Numbered from the stretch's first letter, positions 7,406-16,396 are shown. The stretch: 16,609 nucleotides of DNA from CALJEL01 sp041082235 (GCA_041082235.1 JBDOIG010000082.1:1-16609); one strand, 5' to 3'. A program made the numbers and translations. Notes: generated by a model not told the origin, from the sequence alone.

Positions 7406-10400
7406 GTGGAAGACATTTATGCCCTTTTTCAAAAACCAAAAAATCCATCAGACTTTGATGCCATAAGGATTAAACTGGCATCACCTGAGAAGATCAGGCA
7501 GTGGTCCTATGGAGAGGTCAAAAAACCAGAGACCATAAACTACAGAACCTTCAAGCCTGAGAAGGATGGTCTTTTTGACCAGAGGATATTCGGCCCCATA
7601 AAGGACTGGGAATGCGCCTGCGGAAAATACAAGAGGATGAAGCACAGGGGGATTGTTTGTGATAAGTGTGGTGTTGAGGTAATTCAATCAAAGGTCAGAA
7701 GGGAAAGGATGGGTCACATTGAGCTTGCCACCCCGGTTGCCCATGTATGGTTCCTCAGAGGGGTTCCAAGTAGAATCGGCCTCATCCTTGACATGACCAT
7801 AAGACAGCTTGAGAGGGTTTTTTACTATGAAAGCTATGTGGTGATAGACCCTGGAGACACATCCCTTAAGGAAAAGGAACTTCTTACAGAGGAGGAGTAC
7901 AAGAAAAAGGTTCAGGAATTTGGCTCAAGGTTTAAGGCTGGTATGGGTGCTGAGGCTATAAGAGAACTTCTGAGAAAGATTGACCTTGATACCTTAAGTG
8001 CTGAACTTAAACTAAAGATAAAGGAGACCACATCTCCAGGTATAAAGAGAAAACTTTCAAAGAGATTGAGGGTTGTGGAGGCCTTCAGAAAATCCGGTAA
8101 TAGACCTGAATGGATGATCCTTGAGGTCATACCTGTACTTCCACCTGAGCTGAGGCCTCTTGTCCCACTGGAAGGAGGGAGATTCGCAACATCAGACCTA
8201 AATGACCTTTACAGGAGGATTATAAATAGAAATAACAGGCTCAAGAGGCTGATGGAGCTAAGAGCCCCTGGTGTAATTATAAAGAATGAAAAAAGGATGC
8301 TTCAGGAGGCAGTTGATGCACTCTTTGACAATACTAAGAGGGCAAAGGTGCTGAAGGCATCGACAAAAAGGCCTCTTAAATCATTGAGCGATATGATTAA
8401 GGGTAAACAGGGAAGATTCAGACAGAATCTCCTTGGCAAGAGGGTGGATTATTCAGGAAGAAGTGTTATAGTGGTGGGCCCTGAACTCAAACTCAATCAG
8501 TGTGGACTTCCAAAGAAGATGGCCCTTGAGCTCTTTAAACCCTTTGTCCTTGGTAAGCTTGAGGAAAAGGGATATGCTTCAACTGTTAAACAGGCGAAAA
8601 GACTTGTTGAAAAGGAGACTCCAGAGGTCTGGGATTGTCTTGAAGAGGTAATAGCAGAACACCCCGTATTACTGAACAGGGCACCAACACTTCACAGGCT
8701 TGGTATTCAGGCCTTTGATCCAGTGCTTGTTGAGGGAAAGGCCATAAAGATTCATCCCCTTGTCTGTACTGCCTACAATGCTGACTTTGATGGTGACCAG
8801 ATGGCAGTTCATGTCCCCCTTTCCATAGAGGCACAGATAGAGGCAAGGGTACTTATGATGTCTGTGAATAATCTTTTGAGTCCCGCAAGTGGGAAGCCCA
8901 TTGTCGGTCCAACCCAGGATATGGTCTTAGGACTTTACTATCTGACAAAGGAAAGAAAGGGTGCAAAGGGTGAAGGAAAAATATTTTCTGATCCTGAGGA
9001 AGTCAGGTATGCCTTTGATACAGGCATAGTATCAGAGAATGCAATGATAAAGCTACGGATAAATGGTCAGTATGTGGAAACAACTGTAGGCAGGGTCATA
9101 TTCAAGGAGATAGTTCCTGATATCGTGCCATTTGAGATGATAAATAAGGAGCTTACAAAAAAGGAACTCAATAAGCTGATAGAGTACATTTACCTCAAGG
9201 CTGGGAAGAGACAGACCGTTGTATTTCTTAATAAGATGGAGAGACTCGGTTTTGAGATGGCCACCCTTTCAGGTATATCTATCTGCATGGCTGATATGCA
9301 TATTCCATCTTCAAAGGCAAGACTTATAAAAGAGGCTGAACAGGAGGTAATGGAGGTTCAGAAACAGTATGCCGATGGTCTTATAACACAGGGAGAGAGA
9401 TATAACAAGGTTATTGATATATGGGCAAATGTTACAGAGCGCGTTGCTGAGGAGATGATGAAGGAACTCGGGGCTGAGGATGGAAAGAAGTTCACAGAGG
9501 ATGAGTTAAAAGAAAGGAGGTCCTTTAACAGTATATTCATGATGGCTGATTCAGGTGCCCGTGGTAGCACTACCCAGATAAGGCAGCTTGCTGGAATGAG
9601 AGGGCTCATGGCAAAACCCTCAGGAGAGATTATAGAGACTCCTATTACAGCAAATTTCAGAGAAGGCCTCACACCACTTCAGTACTTTATCTCAACACAT
9701 GGAGCAAGAAAGGGTCTTGCAGATACAGCACTGAAGACAGCAAATGCCGGATATCTTACAAGAAGACTTGTTGATGTATCGCAGGATGTTATTATCAATG
9801 AAGAAGATTGCGGTACAACCGATGGAATTACTGTGACAGCCCTTATTGAAGGAGGAGAGATAATCCAGTCTCTTGATGAGAGGATACTTGGAAGACTTGC
9901 TGCTGAAGATATCAGGGATCCCCTTACAAATGAGCTTATAGTGAGGAAAAATGAGGAGATAGCCGAGGAGAAGGTTAAAAAAATAATAGATGCAGGCATC
10001 ACCTCTGTAAAGATAAGGTCAGTCCTTACCTGCAGGTCTCAGTACGGAGTATGTGCAAGGTGTTATGGTAGAGATCTTGCCCTTGGTGGACTTGTTGAGG
10101 TTGGAGTGGCTGTTGGTATTATAGCTGCTCAGTCCATTGGAGAGCCCGGTACCCAGCTTACAATGAGGACATTCCATATAGGTGGTACAGCCACAAAGGT
10201 TATTGAGCAGGCAGTTCACGAGGCAAAGAATCCTGGGACGGTAAAGTTTATAAATCTCAACGCAGTCCAGAACAGAGAAGGATTACTGGTTGTTCTTAAC
10301 AGAAATGCCATGATCGCTATTGTTGACAAAGAGGGAAGGGAAAGGGAGAAATATAATCTTGTTTATGGAACCCGGCTCTTCGTAAAGGATGGTCAGAAGA

Positions 10401-11533
10401 TAGAGGCCGGTCAGAAACTTGCTGAATGGGACCCCTATTCAACACCGATCATAACTGAGGTTGGAGGAAAGGTCGCCCATGGAGACATAGTTGAAGGTGT
10501 TACTGTAAAAGAGACCGTAGATGAGATAACAGGTCTCAGCCAGAAGGTTATTATTGATTATCCAGCCCATATGAGACCGAGGATTTCAATAAAGGATTCA
10601 CAGGGAAGGACCATAAAGGTCGGGACAGGACTTGCAAGATATATTCTTCCAGCAGGTGCCCATATCCTTGTTGAAAAGGGTGAAACAGTCTATCCTGGTG
10701 ATGTGGTGGCAAAAATTCCGAGGGAGACTACAAAGACAAAGGATATCACAGGAGGTCTACCCAGGGTAGCTGAACTTTTTGAAGCAAGGAGACCAAAGGA
10801 ATATGCCCTTGTTTCAGAGATAGATGGTATTGTGGAGTTCAAGGCAGGACCAAAGGGGACAAGGGTTGTTGTAATAAGGGGTGGGGACACGCTAAAGGAA
10901 TATACCATTCCAAAAGGTAAACATGTAAGTGTTCATGAGGGAGATTTTGTAAGGGCAGGTGAGCCTCTTATGGATGGTGCTGTTAACCCTCATGACATAC
11001 TTGACATCCTTGGTCCTACAGAGCTTCAGAGGTATCTTGTTGATGAGGTGCAGAAGGTATACAGACTTCAGGGCGTTACAATTAATGACAAGCATATTGA
11101 GATTATAATAAGGCAGATGATGAGGCGGGTAAGGATAGAGGACCCGGGAGACACTGACTTCATGATAGGTGAACAGATTGATAGGTTTGTCTTTGAAAGG
11201 GAAAACGAAAGGGTAATAAAAGAAGGTGGAAAACCAGCTATGGCAAAACCCTTACTCCTTGGAATAACAAAGGCCTCACTTACTACTGATAGCTGGGTAT
11301 CAGCAGCATCTTTCCAGGAGACAACGAGGGTACTTACAGAGGCTGCACTTAACGGCTCTGTTGATGAACTAAGGGGTCTTAAAGAGAATGTAATAATGGG
11401 AAGGATGATACCAGCGGGTACCGGTATGCTGAAGTATAGAAATACCTTCGTTAAGAGGGAGCTTATACCCTTGCTTACCGAGGAGAAGCCTTCAATCGCT
11501 GAAGAAGCAAAGGAGGCTGCACAGGCTGAATGA
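7406..11533 (+). CDS. rpoC: DNA-directed RNA polymerase subunit beta-prime
   Basis: This 1375-residue subunit has a GTG start, preceded by AGGGAG (7392-7397) at 8-nt spacing. Zinc site 1 is C70, C72, C85, C88. The catalytic magnesium motif NADFDGDQM is at 458-466 with D460, D462 and D464. Zinc site 2 is C802, C876, C883, C886. The trigger helix has M920, R921 and H924. After the trigger helix comes a long insert (about 930-1115) of beta-strand-rich repeats resembling SI3 of Gram-negative polymerases, then TKDITGGLPRVAELFEARRP. Length is close to E. coli's 1407. A hairpin lies about 57 nt after the stop, and the str operon genes (rpsL, rpsG, fusA) do not follow here. Confidence 0.99.
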   Translation: MEDIYALFQKPKNPSDFDAIRIKLASPEKIRQWSYGEVKKPETINYRTFKPEKDGLFDQRIFGPIKDWECACGKYKRMKHRGIVCDKCGVEVIQSKVRRERMGHIELATPVAHVWFLRGVPSRIGLILDMTIRQLERVFYYESYVVIDPGDTSLKEKELLTEEEYKKKVQEFGSRFKAGMGAEAIRELLRKIDLDTLSAELKLKIKETTSPGIKRKLSKRLRVVEAFRKSGNRPEWMILEVIPVLPPELRPLVPLEGGRFATSDLNDLYRRIINRNNRLKRLMELRAPGVIIKNEKRMLQEAVDALFDNTKRAKVLKASTKRPLKSLSDMIKGKQGRFRQNLLGKRVDYSGRSVIVVGPELKLNQCGLPKKMALELFKPFVLGKLEEKGYASTVKQAKRLVEKETPEVWDCLEEVIAEHPVLLNRAPTLHRLGIQAFDPVLVEGKAIKIHPLVCTAYNADFDGDQMAVHVPLSIEAQIEARVLMMSVNNLLSPASGKPIVGPTQDMVLGLYYLTKERKGAKGEGKIFSDPEEVRYAFDTGIVSENAMIKLRINGQYVETTVGRVIFKEIVPDIVPFEMINKELTKKELNKLIEYIYLKAGKRQTVVFLNKMERLGFEMATLSGISICMADMHIPSSKARLIKEAEQEVMEVQKQYADGLITQGERYNKVIDIWANVTERVAEEMMKELGAEDGKKFTEDELKERRSFNSIFMMADSGARGSTTQIRQLAGMRGLMAKPSGEIIETPITANFREGLTPLQYFISTHGARKGLADTALKTANAGYLTRRLVDVSQDVIINEEDCGTTDGITVTALIEGGEIIQSLDERILGRLAAEDIRDPLTNELIVRKNEEIAEEKVKKIIDAGITSVKIRSVLTCRSQYGVCARCYGRDLALGGLVEVGVAVGIIAAQSIGEPGTQLTMRTFHIGGTATKVIEQAVHEAKNPGTVKFINLNAVQNREGLLVVLNRNAMIAIVDKEGREREKYNLVYGTRLFVKDGQKIEAGQKLAEWDPYSTPIITEVGGKVAHGDIVEGVTVKETVDEITGLSQKVIIDYPAHMRPRISIKDSQGRTIKVGTGLARYILPAGAHILVEKGETVYPGDVVAKIPRETTKTKDITGGLPRVAELFEARRPKEYALVSEIDGIVEFKAGPKGTRVVVIRGGDTLKEYTIPKGKHVSVHEGDFVRAGEPLMDGAVNPHDILDILGPTELQRYLVDEVQKVYRLQGVTINDKHIEIIIRQMMRRVRIEDPGDTDFMIGEQIDRFVFERENERVIKEGGKPAMAKPLLLGITKASLTTDSWVSAASFQETTRVLTEAALNGSVDELRGLKENVIMGRMIPAGTGMLKYRNTFVKRELIPLLTEEKPSIAEEAKEAAQAE

Positions 11534-11590
11534 TAATATGATAATTCACAATTTACAGGGAATATCAAACCATCTTCCATCTGGCTCTGA

Positions 11591-11630
11591 AAGTGAGGGC
11601 GTATAGAATACGCCCTCACTTAAAATTTCA
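11591..11630 (+). terminator. Hairpin after rpoC, probable operon terminator
   Basis: AAGTGAGGGCGTAT (11591-11604) and ATACGCCCTCACTT (11608-11621) form a perfect 14-bp stem with loop AGA. The following tract TTAAAATTT is only partly U-rich, so the classical signature is imperfect, but the stem strength and position 57 nt after rpoC fit the end of the operon. The next gene's ATG lies 17 nt past the stem, so leaky read-through would reach it. No convincing promoter is visible between the hairpin and that gene. Confidence 0.6.
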
Positions 11631-11637
11631 GGGATTA

Positions 11638-12147
11638 ATGGCTCGGGAAGGGCTAAAAGAAGTATACAGCAATTATCCTGCCTTTATAGCTGATGCTATG
11701 CTTGGAAGACTTGCAAGATGGCTAAGGATACTCGGTTATGATACTCTGTATAATAAGGATATCAGTGATAGTGACCTAATCAGGATAGCAAGACAGGAAG
11801 GCAGGATCATAATTACGAGGGATAGAGGCATTACAGCTAAGAAGACCATAAGGGGTTACATCTTTATAACCTCTGATTATATTTCCGACCAGTTAAGAGA
11901 GGTTTTTCAGACACTTTCCATTAGAGGTTTTCCCAGACCGGAACCTTTCACAAGATGTCCTATCTGTAATAGTCAGCTTCAAAGGCTTATGAAGAAAGAT
12001 GTATCAGGTCTTGTGCCCGACCATGTTTATCTCAATAACTCTGAATTTTCAAGTTGTCCTTCCTGTGGAAGGATATACTGGAGGGGTTCTCATGAAGCAA
12101 ATATGAGGAGAGTGCTCTCCGAATTGCCGAGAAATATGAAGGGATAA
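11638..12147 (+). CDS. Mut7-C RNase-domain (PIN-like) protein with C-terminal zinc ribbon
   Basis: This protein of about 169 residues has the Mut7-C/DUF82 core FIADAMLGRLARWLRILGYDT (residues 16-36) followed by GRIIITRDRG. Asp19, Asp46 and Asp62 are positioned like the acidic metal-binding residues of PIN-type nucleases. A zinc ribbon follows: C107 and C110 (CPIC), then C140 and C143 (CPSC). The family is predicted to be RNases; no substrate is established. I choose the ATG at 11638, with AGGGA just upstream. A GTG at 11593 is in frame but lies inside the rpoC hairpin and would add residues not seen in the family. The stop codon sits at the edge of the inverted-repeat element, so the element may have defined the C terminus. 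Confidence 0.85.
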   Translation: MAREGLKEVYSNYPAFIADAMLGRLARWLRILGYDTLYNKDISDSDLIRIARQEGRIIITRDRGITAKKTIRGYIFITSDYISDQLREVFQTLSIRGFPRPEPFTRCPICNSQLQRLMKKDVSGLVPDHVYLNNSEFSSCPSCGRIYWRGSHEANMRRVLSELPRNMKG

Positions 12148-12148
12148 C

Positions 12149-12300
12149 AGGGTATGCCTCAAAGCCTTTATAATACGACAAAAATTTATTTATCATGTAG
12201 CAAGCTGTCATTCACCAAAAGATGGAGTAAATTATGTTCGGTAATGTTGATTAAAAAGTTTACATTAAGGTGTCGTTATAAAGTCTTTTCGGCATACCCT
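12149..12300. mobile_element. MITE-like element with ~30-bp imperfect terminal inverted repeats
   Basis: The arms are 12149-12180 (beginning AGGGTATGCC, ending CGACA) and 12271-12300 (beginning TGTCG, ending GGCATACCCT). They pair over about 30 positions with three mismatches and a 2-nt bulge. Weaker pairing continues outward to 12141 and 12308. The 90-nt core is AT-rich and encodes nothing convincing. A TA dinucleotide flanks a slightly larger version on both sides (12145-12146 and 12303-12304), compatible with a TA target duplication of the Tc1/IS630 kind; two bases are weak evidence. It fills most of the 202-nt gap between the Mut7-C gene and the kinase. It could instead be a unique RNA hairpin with a regulatory role. 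Confidence 0.5.
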
Positions 12301-12349
12301 ATTATTCCTATCGGCAGCGTATATTATATCAAGTGCTCGGAGATATAGC

Positions 12350-14767
12350 ATGAGAACCAATGTTATCCTTCTTGGTGTTGCCATCTTTATAATCTCTTTT
12401 TTTATTATCCTTAATATATTTTTTGAAAATAATTTCCAGTCAGAGATGGCACAGCAGTTCAGTCATCAGCAGGGGCTTCTTGCAAGAAGCATAGCGGATA
12501 ACCTCAATTCTGCAATTAATCACATAATAGATGAAACGCGTTCCCTTGTAAGACTTCTTAATGAGGATGAGCTGAGCAGGCCGGTGATTTCCAGATACAT
12601 ATACCTTTCATTGGGAGCTATTATATCCGATTATGATATTGATATAAAGGTGATTGATAAAAGAGGATTGCTGATATTTTCAAATAAATTGAGTAATCTT
12701 ACAGGAGAAGACAGGATAATTTTTAAAGAGACCAGAGACCTGAGGACTGGAGATATCAGGGTTTTTCTGTCACAGGATAGAAAAAAACTAAGTTTCGTTG
12801 AGCCAGTCAAAGATAGCCTTATCCTTGTTGACCTTTATCTTGATTCATTAAATGCAAGATTTCTTCTTCCAGCCAGGCTCGGTGAGAAAGGGTATGCCTG
12901 GATGGTAGATACTGATGGAACACTCCTTTATCATCCCACCCAGCCCCAGATGATAGGAAGGAATATCTTTCGTGCTGATAAGACATGTTTTCAATGCCAC
13001 AGATCTTTTGATATAGAGAAAAAGATCCTGATGGATAGCTCTGATGTTGGCTACAGCTCCTATATTGCACCCTCAGGAGAGGACAAACTCATAGCCTTCT
13101 CAAGGATCAGATTTCTTGATAGAAACTGGATAGTCTGTGTCTCCATACCTTATTCAGAGGTAATGGCAAGCATGAAGAAGAGTATGAAATTTCATTCTGT
13201 CCTTGTTATATCAATATTTCTGACCATGCTTCTCGGTGCCTCTGTGGTTCTTTTTATGAATTCTAAGAGAATCAAAGCAGAGGAGCGTTCAAGATACCTT
13301 GAACACCAGAAAAAACTTGTTGATACTGTTTTTGAGACAAAGGTATATCTTGAAAATATAATAGAAAGTACCCAGTCAGGTACACTTGTCCTTGACGAAA
13401 ATTACTATATTACCCTTGTTAATTCAGCCTATGCCAGGCTGATCGGTCATGAAAAGGAAGACCTGAAAGGCAAGAGATTTTTTGATATCTGTCCCAAACA
13501 GTCAGAAGAGGAGAAGGGAAGATTGAGAGAGCTCATTCAGCAGGCCTTTGGCGGGATTGCTGGAAGCATAAAGGGCTTTCCTCTCAAGAGAGGAGATGAT
13601 ACCCTTTATGTCTATGTTACTGTCAGTCCTCTTACATTTCATGACAGAGTGGCAGGGGTTATTATCTCCTGTGATGATATTACTGAGGAGATTGATCTCA
13701 GGAATAAACTCAGGGAATATGCAGATGTCCTTGAGGAAATGGTTAATATAAGGACAGAGGAGCTCAGGACAGAAAAGGAAAAACTTGATGTTATAATGAG
13801 GACTGTGGGTGCTGGAATTACCCTCTTTGATTCGTCTGGCAGGATTTTATGGATGAACAAGAAAATGGAGGAATGGTTTGAAGGGGGGAAGATAGGGAAT
13901 CTCCTTGAGGTCCTGGAGATCACAGAACTGCCTTCTCAAGGAGCCTTTCAGTTCGTGAAGGAACTTCACCTTGGTACGAATAAAAGGATCTTTCAGATTA
14001 ATATTACACCCCTCAAGACAAAATCAGAAGACCTTCAATACATAGCCCTCATTCATGATGTAACAGATATTAAGAGACTTGAGGAGCAGATGATGCATTC
14101 AGAGAAACTTTCAGCCCTCGCAAGGATCTCTGCGGGTCTTGCCCACGAAATAGGGAATCCCCTGACATCCATATCTTCCTATGTCCAGCTTTTAAGAGAG
14201 ATGGATCTTGGTGAATTTGCCAATGAGAGCCTTGAGACAATATCCCGGCACATCTCCAGAATTGCAGAGATAGTGAGAAACATCTCAAGCTTTTCAAAAC
14301 CGACAAGAGGAGTTACAGGTCCTGTTAATATAAAGGATGTCCTTGATTCCACCATATCACTTCTTAAGTTTGATAGAAGAATGAAGAATATAGATATACA
14401 GATAAATATGGGAGAACTTCCACCTGTCTATGCTGATCAGAATCAGCTTGCACAGGTCTTTACCAATCTCATATTCAATGCTGCTGATGCCATGCCAGAT
14501 GGTGGTATTCTGACAATTACAGCAAAGCAGATGGAAGATTCAGTTGAGATTTCCTTCAGGGATACGGGTGTTGGTATTTCCGAAGAATACCTTAATAAGG
14601 TCTTTGATCCATTTTTTACCACAAAAGACAAAGGAACAGGCCTTGGTCTTTCTGTCAGTTTCAGTATAGTAAAGAGTTTTGGTGGAGATATATTTGTTGA
14701 GAGTAAAGTGGGAGAGGGAAGCGTCTTTACAGTGAGACTTCCTGTATATGAAGGAGCCAGGGTGTGA
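12350..14767 (+). CDS. Membrane sensor histidine kinase with Cache-like sensor, CxxCH motif and two PAS domains
   Basis: This 805-residue protein has a membrane span at about 5-25 and an extracytoplasmic sensor at about 26-280. The sensor includes GYAWMVDTDGTLLYHP, typical of Cache domains, and C213-F-Q-C216-H217, a c-type heme attachment motif. A second span lies at about 281-303. PAS 1 is at about 334-445, followed by a helical linker and PAS 2 (about 476-580). The HisKA domain has the phosphoacceptor H599 in LAHEIGNPLTS. The HATPase has the N box NLIFNAADAMP, D738TGVGI and FFTTKDKGTGLGLS. The architecture is NtrB/AtoS/ZraS-like. CGGAG (12338-12342) lies 7 nt before the ATG. It overlaps the regulator gene by 4 nt, so the two form a cognate pair. 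The ligand is unknown; a redox, NO or CO role is inference from the CxxCH motif. Confidence 0.93.
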   Translation: MRTNVILLGVAIFIISFFIILNIFFENNFQSEMAQQFSHQQGLLARSIADNLNSAINHIIDETRSLVRLLNEDELSRPVISRYIYLSLGAIISDYDIDIKVIDKRGLLIFSNKLSNLTGEDRIIFKETRDLRTGDIRVFLSQDRKKLSFVEPVKDSLILVDLYLDSLNARFLLPARLGEKGYAWMVDTDGTLLYHPTQPQMIGRNIFRADKTCFQCHRSFDIEKKILMDSSDVGYSSYIAPSGEDKLIAFSRIRFLDRNWIVCVSIPYSEVMASMKKSMKFHSVLVISIFLTMLLGASVVLFMNSKRIKAEERSRYLEHQKKLVDTVFETKVYLENIIESTQSGTLVLDENYYITLVNSAYARLIGHEKEDLKGKRFFDICPKQSEEEKGRLRELIQQAFGGIAGSIKGFPLKRGDDTLYVYVTVSPLTFHDRVAGVIISCDDITEEIDLRNKLREYADVLEEMVNIRTEELRTEKEKLDVIMRTVGAGITLFDSSGRILWMNKKMEEWFEGGKIGNLLEVLEITELPSQGAFQFVKELHLGTNKRIFQINITPLKTKSEDLQYIALIHDVTDIKRLEEQMMHSEKLSALARISAGLAHEIGNPLTSISSYVQLLREMDLGEFANESLETISRHISRIAEIVRNISSFSKPTRGVTGPVNIKDVLDSTISLLKFDRRMKNIDIQINMGELPPVYADQNQLAQVFTNLIFNAADAMPDGGILTITAKQMEDSVEISFRDTGVGISEEYLNKVFDPFFTTKDKGTGLGLSVSFSIVKSFGGDIFVESKVGEGSVFTVRLPVYEGARV

Positions 14768-16113
14768 GTGGTAAGATACTTGTGGTTGATGATGAAAAGG
14801 ATATACTCAGGGCACTTGAGTTTATCCTTACAAGAGAAGGTTACTCTGTAACAGCCGTTACCAGTGGAGAGGAAGCAATAGAGCTCCTTAAAAAGGAAGA
14901 ATACGACCTTGTCCTTACAGATCTCAGGATGCCGGGGATGGATGGTATGACTGTTCTTGAGAAGACCCTGCAGATGAGACCTTCAACAGCCGTGATTATC
15001 ATGACTGCCTATGCAACAGTGGAATCAGCTGTTCAGGCAATGAGGATGGGAGCAAGTGATTATATTGTCAAGCCCTTTATTAATGAAGATGTAAAACTCA
15101 GGATAAAGAGACTCCTTGATCACAGAAAGCTTCGCGAGGAGAATATCCTCCTGAGACAGCAACTGAGTCAGAGGATCCCGGGAAGGCTTTTCCTCGGAAA
15201 CTCAAATCAGATTCAGCAGCTCCTGAGTCTTCTTGAGCAGGTTATTCCGACAAAAAGCAATGTCCTTATACTTGGAGAGAGCGGGACAGGAAAGGGTCTG
15301 ATTGCTGAGCTTATTCATTATAATAGTCCGAGAAAGGATAAGCCTTTTATATCAATAAATTGTTCAGCCATACCTGAAACACTGCTTGAATCAGAACTCT
15401 TCGGGTACAAAAAGGGAGCATTTACAGGTGCGGTCTCTGATAAAAAAGGCCTTATAACAATGGCAGATGGTGGAACATTATTTCTTGATGAGATAGGTGA
15501 TATGCCATTGAGCCTGCAGGCAAAGTTACTGAAGGTAATAGAGACAGGTGAGATCTTACCACTGGGAGATACTGTAAAGAGACTTGTTGATGTCAGGCTG
15601 ATAGCAGCTACAAATACTGATCTTGAAAACAAGGTAAAGGAAGGAAAGTTCAGGGAAGATCTTTATTACAGACTCAGTGTTATAGAGATCAAGATACCGC
15701 CCTTAAGGGAAAGGAAAGAAGATATACCTGTACTTGTAAATAATTTTATAAAGACCATCTCTGAGGAAAATAAAAAACCAATACGAGGAATAGACAATGA
15801 GGCAATGACATTGCTTCTTCAATATCCCTGGCCGGGTAATGTGAGAGAGTTAAAAAATGTTATTGAAAGGGCTGTAGTCCTTGCAAGGGGAGAGTATATT
15901 ACAGCAAATGAATTACCTGAAAAGATAAGGGCTACAGGTATATCAGGGTCCTCCTCTGGAACCCTTAAGGATGCCCTCAGTGAATATGAAAGGTCACTCA
16001 TAATTAGTGCCTATGAACAGCACAGACATGACAAGGATGCCACTGCAAAGGCACTTGGAATAGACCTTGTCACACTTTATAGAAAATTAAAAAAATATGG
16101 CATAGAGGCTTGA
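14764..16113 (+). CDS. Sigma-54-dependent response regulator, NtrC family
   Basis: This 449-residue protein has an N-terminal receiver with acidic D9/D10, phosphoacceptor D53 (LTDLRMPGMDG), T81 and K103. The central AAA+ domain has Walker A GESGTGKG (171-178), the sigma-54 contact loop GAFTGA (218-223), Walker B with D242 and E243, and the FREDLYYRL motif. A C-terminal Fis-type helix-turn-helix (about 410-449) ends DLVTLYRKLKKYG. The intact GAFTGA predicts activation of sigma-54 RNA polymerase by ATP hydrolysis. The GTG start at 14764 shares GTGA with the kinase stop and has AAGGAG 7 nt upstream, indicating translational coupling. A -24/-12 promoter and a dyad lie downstream at 16410-16505, a likely target. 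Confidence 0.94.
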   Translation: MSGKILVVDDEKDILRALEFILTREGYSVTAVTSGEEAIELLKKEEYDLVLTDLRMPGMDGMTVLEKTLQMRPSTAVIIMTAYATVESAVQAMRMGASDYIVKPFINEDVKLRIKRLLDHRKLREENILLRQQLSQRIPGRLFLGNSNQIQQLLSLLEQVIPTKSNVLILGESGTGKGLIAELIHYNSPRKDKPFISINCSAIPETLLESELFGYKKGAFTGAVSDKKGLITMADGGTLFLDEIGDMPLSLQAKLLKVIETGEILPLGDTVKRLVDVRLIAATNTDLENKVKEGKFREDLYYRLSVIEIKIPPLRERKEDIPVLVNNFIKTISEENKKPIRGIDNEAMTLLLQYPWPGNVRELKNVIERAVVLARGEYITANELPEKIRATGISGSSSGTLKDALSEYERSLIISAYEQHRHDKDATAKALGIDLVTLYRKLKKYGIEA

Positions 16114-16114
16114 A

Positions 16115-16396
16115 TTGAAAAGGGCATTCAGGATAGGTCTTGCAGGAGGCTTTATTGTCGGTGTGATTGTTGCACTAACAATGGATATTGCCTTTAAAGA
16201 TGCCCTTGGTGGGGGCTGGGCTGATGCAGTGAGCCATGACCTTACAGCACTGCTTGGAAGACCTGTTTCTCCTGGTTCCTTTATCGTGATTATAGGTGCT
16301 GTGCTCCTTATAGGCATAGTGGGTTTATTTGGTGCCTTTATTGGTGGAGCTGTTGGGGTCTTCCTTTACAGATTGTTCAGTCTGCTTAGAAACTGA
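16115..16396 (+). CDS. Small glycine-rich membrane protein of unknown function
   Basis: This protein of about 93 residues starts with TTG, 1 nt after the regulator stop, with AGAGG (16104-16108) at 6-nt spacing. Two hydrophobic segments are visible. The first is about 7-25 (GLAGGFIVGVIVALTMDIAF). The second is about 53-87, rich in Gly with GxxxG-like spacing (GLFGAFIGGAVGVFLYR), which suits tight helix packing. A polar loop of about 25 residues lies between them. I do not recognise a family. Position and spacing make it the third gene of the kinase-regulator operon, so a role in the same response is possible. An ATG at 16181 is in frame but would remove the first span, so I prefer TTG. Confidence 0.6.
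   Translation: MKRAFRIGLAGGFIVGVIVALTMDIAFKDALGGGWADAVSHDLTALLGRPVSPGSFIVIIGAVLLIGIVGLFGAFIGGAVGVFLYRLFSLLRN

Noticed and set aside
11534..11590. Short spacer between rpoC and the hairpin with a CCATCttCCATC direct repeat
   Set aside because: The repeat is only 5 bases and no gene, promoter or structure can be supported.
11068..11619. 183-codon open frame on the minus strand over the rpoC 3' end
   Set aside because: It is antisense to conserved rpoC sequence, and its Ser/Ile/Leu-rich composition is what the complement of GA-rich coding DNA gives. The same holds for the frame at 5953-6498 on the minus strand in rpoB.
11593..11637. In-frame GTG at 11593 as start of the Mut7-C gene
   Set aside because: It lies within the 14-bp hairpin stem, has no good ribosome binding site, and adds residues outside the conserved domain. 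The ATG at 11638 is better supported.
12169..12174. TATAAT hexamer inside the left arm of the inverted-repeat element
   Set aside because: It is a perfect -10 box, but no -35-like hexamer lies 16-18 nt upstream and the motif is part of the palindrome. A promoter for the kinase cannot be claimed.
12154..12348. Open frame of 64 codons between the Mut7-C gene and the kinase
   Set aside because: It starts inside one arm of the inverted-repeat element, crosses the other arm, has a low-complexity Ser/Lys/Tyr-rich translation unlike neighbouring genes, and resembles no family I know.
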